From the NCBI GenBank assembly GCA_900316015.1, contig ONBG01000002.1:62001-126000 (forward strand): a stretch of 64,000 nt of DNA, in the 5' to 3' direction. The stretch comes from an uncultured Prevotella sp. GTDB taxonomy: Bacteria > Bacteroidota > Bacteroidia > Bacteroidales > Bacteroidaceae. This document shows, in pieces, positions 54,480-62,876 of the stretch. The notes under the pieces are model-generated. The model made no database searches, was not told the DNA's origin, and saw only the letters and a program-made list of their open reading frames with translations. Positions within the stretch are counted from its first letter, which is position 1. Each line of letters opens with the position of its first letter. The position numbers and the translations under genes are program-made.

Positions 54480-54880
54480 CTTGTGAAAACCTACAAATGA
54501 ATAGGTTATTCACAAATTGTGGATAACTACGTGGAAAAGCAGGTTAAGAACGCAAGGAATATCCACAAGTTAATCTCTAACCCATAGAAATAGGGGATAT
54601 CAACATCTTTTTGATGATGCTAAAGGGCATTTTTCCACGTTTTTTGTACCAGAAAAGATATAAACTTATTAACTTTGCAACGGAATCATAAATGTGGATA
54701 AAATCCATACAACATTGATATACAAAGAAATAAAGTTAATGATCATGGTGGATAAACAGGGATAAGATGGGGATAATAGAATAGCCAAGCTTTCAAGGCA
54801 TTATTTTTACACATATCCACAGTACATCATCTCATTACATTTTTCTTTTTAAATTCTATAAAATAAATAAAGATAATGAT
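54480..54880. other. Putative chromosomal replication origin (oriC)
   Basis: Non-coding region with a dense cluster of DnaA-box sequences (consensus TTATCCACA / TGTGGATAA). Perfect: TGTGGATAA at 54518-54526 and 54693-54701. One mismatch: TTATTCACA 54506-54514, ATATCCACA 54559-54567, GGTGGATAA 54747-54755, TGGGGATAA 54768-54776 and ATATCCACA 54813-54821. An AT-rich tract at 54835-54880 could be the unwinding element. By hand count of plus-strand bases in samples from minus-strand genes, G:C is 41:79 (300 nt) to the left and 115:120 (540 nt) to the right, a skew change consistent with an origin. No dnaA gene is adjacent. Confidence 0.75.
54670..54677 (+). promoter_or_regulatory. -7 element for nadA inside the origin region
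   Basis: TAACTTTG fits TAnnTTTG. The nearest TTTG lies 23 nt upstream, slightly too far. Transcription would start about 200 nt before nadA and cross half of the DnaA-box cluster. Confidence 0.4.
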
Positions 54881-54883
54881 ATC

Positions 54884-55873
54884 ATGGTGAAGGAAGAATG
54901 GAAAAAAATGGGATACATTGATGAACCGGTTGACGACTCATTAGATCTGAAAAAGGAAATACGACGTCTCTGCCAAGAGAAAGATGCGATTATCTTGGCT
55001 CACTATTATACGGTGGGCGACATTCAGGAGATTGCTGATTTCGTAGGTGACTCTTTGGCCTTGGCACGTAAGGCTGCGGAAACGGATGCAAAGGTCATGG
55101 TGATGTGCGGCGTGCATTTCATGGCAGAGACTTGTAAACTGCTGTCTCCTGACAAGACAGTTCTATGTCCTGACTTGAATGCAGGATGCTCCTTGGCTGA
55201 TTCTTGTCGTGCAGAAGACTTGCGACGCTATAGGGAAGAACATCCGGGTTATAAAGTGATCAGTTACGTCAACACGACTGCTGCGGTCAAGGCCCTCACG
55301 GATTGTGTGGTAACCAGTGGCAATGCCGAGAAAGTGATCAATTCTTTCCCGAAGGATGAAAAGTTGATCTTTGGTCCTGACTATAACTTAGGAAATTATA
55401 TCAATAGTAAGACGGGAAGGAAAATGTTGCTCTGGAATGGCGGTTGCCATGTCCATGAGAAGTTCTCTGTAGAAGGTATCGTCAAGCTCAAACAGGAGCA
55501 TCCAAAAGCGGTTGTCATGGCCCATTTGGAGTGTAAGGCACCTGTGCTCGCCATCGCAGACGTGAAGGGTTCTACTGCCACTATGCTCAAGTATGCCCAA
55601 ACACATGACGACAAAGAATATATTGTAGCTACTGAGGCTGGCATCTTACATGAGATGCAGCGGACATGCCCTGACAAGGTATTCTATCCTGTTCCTCCAG
55701 AGGTAAGCGAGGGTGGACTCGGATGCAGCTGCAACGAGTGTCAATATATGAAGATGAATACGCTTAAGAAAATCTATCATACGCTAAAATACGGTTGGCC
55801 AACCATAGAGATTGATCCAGAGATCGCCCGGGAAGCAGTTAAGCCTATTGAAAAGATGCTCAGTTTGAGTTGA
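54884..55873 (+). CDS. nadA: Quinolinate synthase A
   Basis: [4Fe-4S] enzyme of de novo NAD synthesis, condensing iminoaspartate with dihydroxyacetone phosphate. The 329 aa protein has AIILAHYYTVGDIQEIADFVGDS, CGVHFMAETCKLLSP and CPDLNAGCSLADSC, WNGGCHVHEKF and GGLGCSCNECQYM, supplying the cluster cysteines. Active-site residues look intact. NadB and NadC are not in the window. The start codon lies just after the AT-rich tract of the putative origin. Confidence 0.95.
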   Translation: MVKEEWKKMGYIDEPVDDSLDLKKEIRRLCQEKDAIILAHYYTVGDIQEIADFVGDSLALARKAAETDAKVMVMCGVHFMAETCKLLSPDKTVLCPDLNAGCSLADSCRAEDLRRYREEHPGYKVISYVNTTAAVKALTDCVVTSGNAEKVINSFPKDEKLIFGPDYNLGNYINSKTGRKMLLWNGGCHVHEKFSVEGIVKLKQEHPKAVVMAHLECKAPVLAIADVKGSTATMLKYAQTHDDKEYIVATEAGILHEMQRTCPDKVFYPVPPEVSEGGLGCSCNECQYMKMNTLKKIYHTLKYGWPTIEIDPEIAREAVKPIEKMLSLS

Positions 55874-55882
55874 TCCCTTTCC

Positions 55883-57895
55883 TTATCTTACAATCGCGAT
55901 CTTGCAGACTGTTCCCTTGCTGCCTGAGTTTGTGGCTGTCTCTACCATATAGACGCCGGAAGCAACTTTCCTGCCATTCTGGTCACAGCCATTCCAAGTA
56001 TAGGTTCCGCCATTGCTCGTACCCTCGTTGACGAGGATACCGTTGCTCGTAACGATCTTGACATCTGCGTTATAGGAAAGCCCAACGATGGTAATGAGTC
56101 CTGTATAGTCGGGTCGCACAGGATTAGGATAGGCATAGACATTGTCCTTCGTCATTTTTTCCTGGGCTTCTGTTGCATCACTCTGGTATGAGCAGAGACC
56201 TTCTTCAGTGGCAAAGAATACCTCTCCTGTCTTGCCATTGATGGCAATGGAGAGGATATTGTCGCTGAGCAAGGGACTGTCCGACCGAGTGAAATGGTGT
56301 ATTTGTGTCATGTTATCCTCACTGATCAGGTAAACGCCATTGCCATTTGTGCCCATCCATTTTCTGCCTCCTCCGTCTATGGCTATAGAAGTGATATCTA
56401 TATTGGCAAGAAGATAGTCTGCGTAATTGGTACCATCATTCCTGGGTACCTTGACTTGTGTAAAGGTGGATTCGTTGTTGTTGATTTCCGTGTTTTCCAA
56501 CACCAGAGGTCCTACGTTGGTACCGATCCATATATGATGGGACATGTCTTCAGTGACACATCTCACATAGGTAGGCGACACCGTTGTCCCGTCTTCATTC
56601 ACGAAGGTTGTATAGCTCTGAAAGCCATTCGTGGATGGCTGGTAACAAAATAGGCCAGGAGTTGTCCAATGGTCGTTGACAAACCATAGGAGGTTCCTAC
56701 TGTCAAAGAAAGGCGACTGAAGGGCTCCCAAACTCCTTTCTGCGTTCAAAAGGGGGATGTCTATGTTTATTCTCTTCCATTCCTTATCAGCGGTGTATTC
56801 AAACAAACTACCTGTTTTTGACTGACTGTTCAGGCACCATAGATTGCCTTTGTCATCGAAAGCAATGCCTTCTACGAGCACATAGTCTCTTTTATTAGTT
56901 TGACTTTCATTCAATGCAGTGCCAAGAGGACTATTATCTAAGGTATATATGTTTTGGTATTTGCCCTCTCTGAATTCGTACAACCCGCATTTTCCTGATA
57001 CAAAAACATGACTGGTATCCGTAGGGTCAACGTCAATGCAATCAATGTCTCTATATTTGACGCCCGTCTTAGGGGTAAGCTGGTCCTCATAAAGCGCCCA
57101 TTCCCCATTCTTGAGTACCTGTACAGTGCCCGGTCGGTCGCTTTCTACGGAGGCGTTGTATTGTCCACCGGCTGTGTAAAGGCAATCATTCTTATACTTA
57201 AGCTGATAGAAATAATTGTATTGAGGTCCACCTGGTTGAAGGGATTGAACAAAGGAGAGCAGGGTAGGGTCTATTGTTTTGTTCTGGGCGACATAGTCTT
57301 TCTCTCTTGTCCAATTACTCTTGTCGAGCAAATTATCGTCCATAGAGGCTTTAAAAATGCCATTATTGGGTTCTGCGGCATAGATATAGTTGTCGGAGAT
57401 ATAGGTGTATGCCACTTTGGCTCCTAACTGATAAGTATCACTGATCTCAGCATCCTTGACATTAATCCTGATGATGCCGAATCCTGTTGATAGATAAGCA
57501 TTATTCCCATGGACATAGATATCGTAGATAGTCTTGTCGTCACTCATTGACTTCTGGTAGTAATCAGGGATATTCGTGACATTTCCCTGATTGTCCAACA
57601 AGTCAATATTATAGTTGTTATAGGTGATGACCAATCGCTTTGCGCTGCTGCAATAGGCAATATGGGTGATATGGCAATCACTAAGAGTCTTGGTCTTGTC
57701 GTAAGTGAGTATGCTTTGGTCGTTTTGGTTATATGAATAGAGATTGTTGGAAGCCAAAACATAGATGGAAGACCCAGCCTGTTGGATTTCCGTGATATCA
57801 TGATATGCCAAATAAGCCTTCCACGTGCCTGTTGAGAAGGCGTGTGATAACAGACAAAAGCATATCCCTACGATCACGGAAATCAATTTCTTCAT
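55883..57895 (-). CDS. porZ: Type IX secretion system protein PorZ
   Basis: Exported 670 aa protein with signal peptide ([20 protein letters not shown]). The mature protein opens [35 protein letters not shown], the characteristic start of the PorZ beta-propellers; further propeller blades include [12 protein letters not shown]-like and [13 protein letters not shown] segments. The C-terminus ([29 protein letters not shown] to CKIAIVR) is a T9SS sorting-type domain. In Porphyromonas PorZ is part of the surface attachment complex that anchors cargo to A-LPS. Last of leuS-yitT-rdgB-porZ. Confidence 0.87.
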   Translation of the reverse strand: MKKLISVIVGICFCLLSHAFSTGTWKAYLAYHDITEIQQAGSSIYVLASNNLYSYNQNDQSILTYDKTKTLSDCHITHIAYCSSAKRLVITYNNYNIDLLDNQGNVTNIPDYYQKSMSDDKTIYDIYVHGNNAYLSTGFGIIRINVKDAEISDTYQLGAKVAYTYISDNYIYAAEPNNGIFKASMDDNLLDKSNWTREKDYVAQNKTIDPTLLSFVQSLQPGGPQYNYFYQLKYKNDCLYTAGGQYNASVESDRPGTVQVLKNGEWALYEDQLTPKTGVKYRDIDCIDVDPTDTSHVFVSGKCGLYEFREGKYQNIYTLDNSPLGTALNESQTNKRDYVLVEGIAFDDKGNLWCLNSQSKTGSLFEYTADKEWKRINIDIPLLNAERSLGALQSPFFDSRNLLWFVNDHWTTPGLFCYQPSTNGFQSYTTFVNEDGTTVSPTYVRCVTEDMSHHIWIGTNVGPLVLENTEINNNESTFTQVKVPRNDGTNYADYLLANIDITSIAIDGGGRKWMGTNGNGVYLISEDNMTQIHHFTRSDSPLLSDNILSIAINGKTGEVFFATEEGLCSYQSDATEAQEKMTKDNVYAYPNPVRPDYTGLITIVGLSYNADVKIVTSNGILVNEGTSNGGTYTWNGCDQNGRKVASGVYMVETATNSGSKGTVCKIAIVR

Positions 57896-58479
57896 AAACC
57901 TTTTATTTTTTTGAGATACTTTGCCAATTGTGAGACAGCCCTGGCGCGATGGGAGATGGTGTTCTTGATGTCCATGCCCAACTGTGCGAAACTCTGCTCA
58001 TAGCCATTGGGAACAAAGAGTGGGTCATAACCGAATCCCTCAGTGCCTTTCTTTTCCTTGGCAATGTGTCCTTCTATTTTCCCTTCGAATTCATGTACTT
58101 CACCATGGAGTATTAACGCAATAACGGTACGAAATTGTGCCTTTCGATTGTTATTTTCTCCTAATTCCCGCAGTAATTTCTCCATGTTCGCCTCACTGTT
58201 GTGATCCGTTCCTTCTGCATAGCGGGCACTGTGCACGCCCGGTGCACCCTGCAAGGCTTCCACTTCGAGTCCCGTATCATCTGCAAAACAGTCGATGTGG
58301 TAGTGGTCATATACATACCGAGCCTTTTGCAAGGCATTTTCCTCAAGGGTTTTCCCAGTCTCAGGAATATCCTCATGGCATCCGATATCCTTTAAAGAAA
58401 CGATCTGGAACTCAGGTCCGAGGATGTCTTGGATTTCCGACAGCTTATTGGAATTGTTAGTTGCAAATACAATTTTCAT
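57892..58479 (-). CDS. rdgB: RdgB/HAM1 non-canonical purine NTP pyrophosphatase
   Basis: Cytosolic 195 aa housecleaning enzyme that hydrolyses dITP, XTP and related nucleotides to monophosphates. The substrate-binding start is [18 protein letters not shown] (canonical TxNxxK), [11 protein letters not shown] holds the catalytic acidic residues, and the C-terminal [12 protein letters not shown] and SHRARA motifs complete the site. It overlaps yitT upstream and porZ downstream by 4 nt each. Confidence 0.95.
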   Translation of the reverse strand: MKIVFATNNSNKLSEIQDILGPEFQIVSLKDIGCHEDIPETGKTLEENALQKARYVYDHYHIDCFADDTGLEVEALQGAPGVHSARYAEGTDHNSEANMEKLLRELGENNNRKAQFRTVIALILHGEVHEFEGKIEGHIAKEKKGTEGFGYDPLFVPNGYEQSFAQLGMDIKNTISHRARAVSQLAKYLKKIKGL

Positions 58480-59429
58480 TTGATGGGGAGTTGATTGTCA
58501 TTTTTCTTCTTGGGAACTTTTACCTTCATCTTTTCGAATCCTTCTCCGTAGACACCAATCACAGAGCTTTGGGAAACAAAGGCATCGGGGTCGATCATCT
58601 TGATGAGCCTGAAGATGGATACGCTCTCTGTTTTCCGGGCAAGGATACACAATACTTTCCTTTCTTTTCCCGTGTACCATCCATGTCCGTCAAGGATGGT
58701 AACCCCGTGGTCCATCTGTGTTCCGATGGCATTGGCGATTTCTTGGTACTTCTTGGAAAAGATCATGAACTGTACAGATTCACGTCGTCTGTTCATCACA
58801 TAGTCGAGCATATAGTTTTCGATGATCATGGTACAGAAACCGAATACTACCTTATGGGCACGACTGAGCATATCTCCGAATTGCGGGAAAAAGAAACAGC
58901 TGCCAATGATCATAAAGTCGACGAATATCAGTACTTGTCCCAGGGAGAAGTTGCGATATTTATTGACGCAGGCAGCAATGATGTCCGTACCACCCGTGCT
59001 ACCGTTATTAAGGAACACAACGCCTAACGCTGTACCTGTGAAGCAACATCCAATGACCAGCGACATAAACTCCTGGTTTTCGCCTAAGATCTTGACATAG
59101 TTGCCATTTGCAGCAACAGGCATCAGCATTTGACCGAATTTTAGGAAGAAATACAAGACGAAGATGGCATAAATGGTCTTCATCATGAACTTAAAGCCTA
59201 AGATCTTTAAGGCTACGATCAACAAGGAGATGTTGATGATCATGTAAGTGTTTTCCATTTTGAATCCGGTGGCATACATGATAATGGCAGACATACCTGT
59301 CACGCCACCTGTAACGATTTCATAAGGCAAAAGGAAAACAGTAAATCCAAAGGTGTATAGGAGGAGACCAAAGGTTATGAAAATATAATCTTTGGCCTCA
59401 TTCCATACAATCTGATGATCTATTGTCAT
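58476..59429 (-). CDS. YitT family membrane protein (DUF161/DUF2179)
   Basis: A 317 aa protein. The N-terminal part has five or six hydrophobic helices ([73 protein letters not shown]) of the YitT/DUF161 type, with [18 protein letters not shown] typical of the family. The C-terminal ~90 residues ([44 protein letters not shown]) are a soluble DUF2179 domain. Transport function has been suggested for the family, but no substrate is known. Coupled by 4-nt overlaps to leuS and rdgB. Confidence 0.88.
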   Translation of the reverse strand: MTIDHQIVWNEAKDYIFITFGLLLYTFGFTVFLLPYEIVTGGVTGMSAIIMYATGFKMENTYMIINISLLIVALKILGFKFMMKTIYAIFVLYFFLKFGQMLMPVAANGNYVKILGENQEFMSLVIGCCFTGTALGVVFLNNGSTGGTDIIAACVNKYRNFSLGQVLIFVDFMIIGSCFFFPQFGDMLSRAHKVVFGFCTMIIENYMLDYVMNRRRESVQFMIFSKKYQEIANAIGTQMDHGVTILDGHGWYTGKERKVLCILARKTESVSIFRLIKMIDPDAFVSQSSVIGVYGEGFEKMKVKVPKKKNDNQLPIK

Positions 59430-62281
59430 TTAACTACTACGTTTACGATTCTCTTCGGTACAATAATGACCTTGATAACACGCTTACCATCCAAGTATTT
59501 CTGTGACTTCTCGTCTTTGAGCACAGCCTCTTGGATTTCATCTTGAGTGGCTTCGGCAGGGAATGTCTTCTGATAACGGGCTTTTCCATTAAAGGAAATC
59601 GTCAGCTGCATTTCGTTCTCTACAAGATATTTCTCATCGTATGAAGGCCATTGCGCATCACAAGCACTGCCTTTCTCGCCCAAAGCTTCCCAGAGCTCTT
59701 CGGCAATATGAGGGGCAAATGGCGTGATGAGGATGACCAAGTCCTTTAGCAAATCTTGGTTGTGGCATTGCTGTTGCTGAAGCTCGTTGACACAGATCAT
59801 AAAGGCAGAGATAGCGGTGTTGTAAGAGAAATGCTGGATATCTCCTGTTACTTTCTTGATCAACTTATGTACACTCTTCAGGGATTCCGCCTTGGGTTCT
59901 TCTTGGTTGACTAAGAACTGGTCATTGCGGTTATCATAGAACAAGTTCCAGAATTTCTTCAGGAACCGGTGGCAACCATCGATACCATTCGTATCCCAAG
60001 GCTTGCTCTGTTCTACAGGACCAAGGAACATCTCGTATAAGCGCAAGGTATCTGCACCATATTTTTCGACGATCATGTCTGGATTAACCACATTGAACAT
60101 CGATTTGGACATTTTCTCGATTGCCCATCCACAAACATATTTACCGTCTTCAAGAATAAACTGCGCATCCTTGTATTCTGGACGCCATGCTTGGAATGCC
60201 TTGATGTCAAGGACATCTCCATGGACAATATTGACATCAACATGGATCGGTGTGGTATCATATTGGTCTTTCAGATGAAGTGATACGAAGACCGGTGCCT
60301 TGCTATGGTCATCATCGTTGATACGATAGACAAAGTTGGAGCGTCCTTGAATCATGCCTTGGTTGACGAGCTTCTGGAAAGGTTCTTCCTTGCAACTATA
60401 ACCGTAGTCATGCAGGAACTTATTCCAGAACCGGCTGTAAATCAAGTGACCAGTCGCATGCTCTGTCCCTCCTACATAGAGGTCGACGTTCTGCCAGTAT
60501 TCATCAATCTCCTTGGCAACGAGAGCATCGTTGTCTTGTGGATCCATGTATCGGAGATAATAGGCAGAGGAGCCTGCGAATCCCGGCATGGTATAGAGTT
60601 CAAGCGGGAAGACAGTCTTATTGTCAATAAGTGATTTGTCTACTACTTGCTCCTGTACGGTGTCCCATGCCCATTTCTTGGCCCGACCCAATGGGGGCTC
60701 TCCTGTTTCCGTAGGCTTATACTGATCGATCTCAGGCAATTCCAAAGGAAGTGCACTCATGGGGAGCATATAGGGCATGTCATCCTTGTAATAAACGGGG
60801 AAAGGCTCTCCCCAATAACGCTGGCGAGAGAAGATGGCATCGCGGATACGGAAGTTGACTTTTACACGTCCTATCCCCTTTCGGGTGACATATTCCTTGG
60901 TAGCGGCAATAGCCTCTTTGACAGTAAGGCCATTCAGAGAAAAACCATCTGCGTTCTCATGCCCGGGGCGTGGACTGTTCATAACGATACCTTCTTTGGC
61001 ATCAAAACTCTCTTCGCTCACGTCTGCCCCTTCAATCAAAGGGATAATGGGCAAATTGAAATGCTTGGCAAATGCATAGTCACGAGAGTCGTGCGCAGGA
61101 ACAGCCATGATAGCACCTGTACCATATCCAGCTAAGACATATTCACTGATCCAAATAGGGATTTCGTCTCCCGTAAAAGGATTGATGGCATAGGCACCTG
61201 AGAAAACGCCGGTAACGTGATGGTCACTGATACGGTCGCGTTCCGTACGCTTTTTTACGTAATTGATATACTCTTCTACTGCAGATTTCTGTTCTGGTGT
61301 GGTAATCTGCTGGACATAATCAGATTCTGGGGCAAGTACCATGAAGGTAACACCAAACATGGTATCTGCACGGGTCGTGAATATCGTAAACTTCACATGA
61401 CTGTCCTTCACGGAGAATTCCACCTCAGTGCCTTCCGACCTTCCAATCCAGTTACGTTGTGTTTCCTTTAATGAATCTGTCCAATCAATGGTGTCAAGAC
61501 CATCTAACAACCTTTGTGCATAAGCGGAAACACGTAGGCACCATTGGCGCATTTTCTTTTGTACGACGGGGAAACCTCCACGGACACTGATTCCGTCAAC
61601 AACCTCATCATTAGCAAGTACGGTTCCAAGTCCGGCACACCAGTTGACCATCGTTTCTCCCAGATAGGCAATACGGTAGTTCATCAAGGTCTGCTGTTTT
61701 TCCTTTTCAGTCTTGGCATTCCATTCTTCAGCCGTGAAAGATAGTTCCTCGCTTTGCGAGACATTCAAGCCGGCAGTGCCTTCTTTTTCAAAATGGCCTA
61801 TCAAATCCTCAATAGGCTTTGCTTTTTGTTCATCATAATCATAATATGACTTGAACATCAGTTCAAATGCCCATTGTGTCCATTTATAATATTTAGGATC
61901 ACAAGTCCGTACTTCACGGTCCCAGTCAAAGGAGAACCCGATCTTATCCAATTGCTCACGGTATCTGTTAATATTGTTAACCGTGGTAATAGCAGGGTGC
62001 TGACCTGTCTGGATGGCATACTGTTCAGCAGGTAGACCAAAAGCATCGTATCCCATGGGATTGAGAACATTGAATCCTTGCAACCGCTTGAAACGAGCGT
62101 AGATATCACTGGCAATGTATCCAAGAGGATGGCCTACATGCAAACCTGCACCAGAAGGGTAGGGGAACATATTCAAAACATAGAATTTCTTCTTACTCTT
62201 ATCTTCGGTAACTTTGTAGGTTTTGTTATCTACCCACCGTTGCTGCCACTTCTTCTCAATTTCTCTGAAGTTGTAATCCAT
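59426..62281 (-). CDS. leuS: Leucyl-tRNA synthetase
   Basis: Class I aminoacyl-tRNA synthetase, 951 aa. The HIGH-type motif is in [15 protein letters not shown] (40-54), KMSKS is at about 723-727, and the CP1 editing domain lies between, with [21 protein letters not shown] as its conserved site. The longer length than the E. coli enzyme is due to inserts, including a stretch around residues 640-700 typical of Bacteroidetes. First gene of the four-gene unit ending in porZ. A -7 element lies at 62349. Confidence 0.96.
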   Translation of the reverse strand: MDYNFREIEKKWQQRWVDNKTYKVTEDKSKKKFYVLNMFPYPSGAGLHVGHPLGYIASDIYARFKRLQGFNVLNPMGYDAFGLPAEQYAIQTGQHPAITTVNNINRYREQLDKIGFSFDWDREVRTCDPKYYKWTQWAFELMFKSYYDYDEQKAKPIEDLIGHFEKEGTAGLNVSQSEELSFTAEEWNAKTEKEKQQTLMNYRIAYLGETMVNWCAGLGTVLANDEVVDGISVRGGFPVVQKKMRQWCLRVSAYAQRLLDGLDTIDWTDSLKETQRNWIGRSEGTEVEFSVKDSHVKFTIFTTRADTMFGVTFMVLAPESDYVQQITTPEQKSAVEEYINYVKKRTERDRISDHHVTGVFSGAYAINPFTGDEIPIWISEYVLAGYGTGAIMAVPAHDSRDYAFAKHFNLPIIPLIEGADVSEESFDAKEGIVMNSPRPGHENADGFSLNGLTVKEAIAATKEYVTRKGIGRVKVNFRIRDAIFSRQRYWGEPFPVYYKDDMPYMLPMSALPLELPEIDQYKPTETGEPPLGRAKKWAWDTVQEQVVDKSLIDNKTVFPLELYTMPGFAGSSAYYLRYMDPQDNDALVAKEIDEYWQNVDLYVGGTEHATGHLIYSRFWNKFLHDYGYSCKEEPFQKLVNQGMIQGRSNFVYRINDDDHSKAPVFVSLHLKDQYDTTPIHVDVNIVHGDVLDIKAFQAWRPEYKDAQFILEDGKYVCGWAIEKMSKSMFNVVNPDMIVEKYGADTLRLYEMFLGPVEQSKPWDTNGIDGCHRFLKKFWNLFYDNRNDQFLVNQEEPKAESLKSVHKLIKKVTGDIQHFSYNTAISAFMICVNELQQQQCHNQDLLKDLVILITPFAPHIAEELWEALGEKGSACDAQWPSYDEKYLVENEMQLTISFNGKARYQKTFPAEATQDEIQEAVLKDEKSQKYLDGKRVIKVIIVPKRIVNVVVK

Positions 62282-62348
62282 TATCTTGATGATTTAATAT
62301 TGTTGTCGAATATATTTGCTTTACGCGTAAGCATAATACATGCAAATG

Positions 62349-62356
62349 CAAAATTA
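62349..62356 (-). promoter_or_regulatory. -7 element for leuS-yitT-rdgB-porZ
   Basis: Minus-strand TAATTTTG fits TAnnTTTG, about 68 nt before leuS. No clear -33 TTTG. Confidence 0.5.
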
Positions 62357-62448
62357 CGAAAAAAGAATGATATAAAAGAATGAGTCGTGAAAAATATCAT
62401 TTTGGACGATTTATAGGTCTCTGTGAGATCGAACATGACGAATTTAAT

Positions 62449-62532
62449 TGTCAACCTCGTGTCAACCTTTGTCAACCTCAAAACAGGTTGCAAGCCCGAT
62501 AAACACTGGGTTTTGACAACCTGTCAACCTAT
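62449..62532 (-). repeat. 84-bp dispersed repeat, copy B
   Basis: Reverse-complement partner of 8509-8592. Hand alignment shows five mismatches, four clustered at the loop-proximal end (TTTGTAC against AGTGTTT) and one changing GTTGTC to GTTGAC. The hairpin arms CAGGTTG (62484-62490) and CAACCTG (62517-62523) are unchanged. Confidence 0.85.
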
Positions 62533-62782
62533 TTGCAAAAAATCATTCAGTATGAAATATAAAATTGTTATCAAGAAGAATGATTATGTGGTTAGTTTCT
62601 GAAAGAGTCTCTGCAAAGATACACTTTTCCTGTGTTTTGACCCTCTTAAAACTACACTTTTCCAAAAGCGGAGGCTGATTTAGTTTCAGACCCGCCTAAG
62701 TAGACATCTGATGAGCTATGCGTTTGGGTGGAGTGTGGTGGGCTTTTTAAAATTGTAATTTATAAATTCGCTATAACTTTGA

Positions 62783-62876
62783 CTTCTATAGAAGAAGAAA
62801 TAAGGTTTTCTGCGACTTTTATCTTCTATAGAAGAAATTATTTGTATATTTGCATGGTTTATCAATTATAGAAGAT
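62783..62876. promoter_or_regulatory. Three operator-like palindromes at 40-bp spacing around the ATPase promoter
   Basis: CTTCTATAGAAG (62783-62794), TCTTCTATAGAAGA (62822-62835) and a half-conserved AATTATAGAAGA (62864-62875) have centres at 62788.5, 62828.5 and 62868.5, exactly 40 bp apart. The second overlaps where the -33 element should be, and the third lies between the -7 box TATATTTG (62845-62852) and the start codon. This looks like a repressor-binding array, possibly autoregulatory. Confidence 0.6.
62845..62852 (+). promoter_or_regulatory. -7 element for the ATPase
   Basis: TATATTTG matches TAnnTTTG; the start codon is at 62877. It sits between the second and third palindromes. Confidence 0.6.

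Larger units (their letters stand above)
62282..62876. other. Intergenic region between leuS and the ATPase
   Basis: No credible coding sequence over 595 bp. It contains the leuS promoter (62349-62356), the second copy of the 84-bp repeat (62449-62532), a short direct repeat TACACTTTTCC (62620-62630 and 62653-62663), an isolated minus-strand TATCTTTG (62614-62621) with no gene close by, and the palindromic operator-like sites before the ATPase (from 62783). The rest is AT-rich with no visible feature. Confidence 0.65.

Noticed and set aside
54281-54883. A short dnaA or other gene in the origin region
   Set aside because: No frame of meaningful length or recognisable protein; the region is explained by repeats, DnaA boxes and AT-rich DNA.
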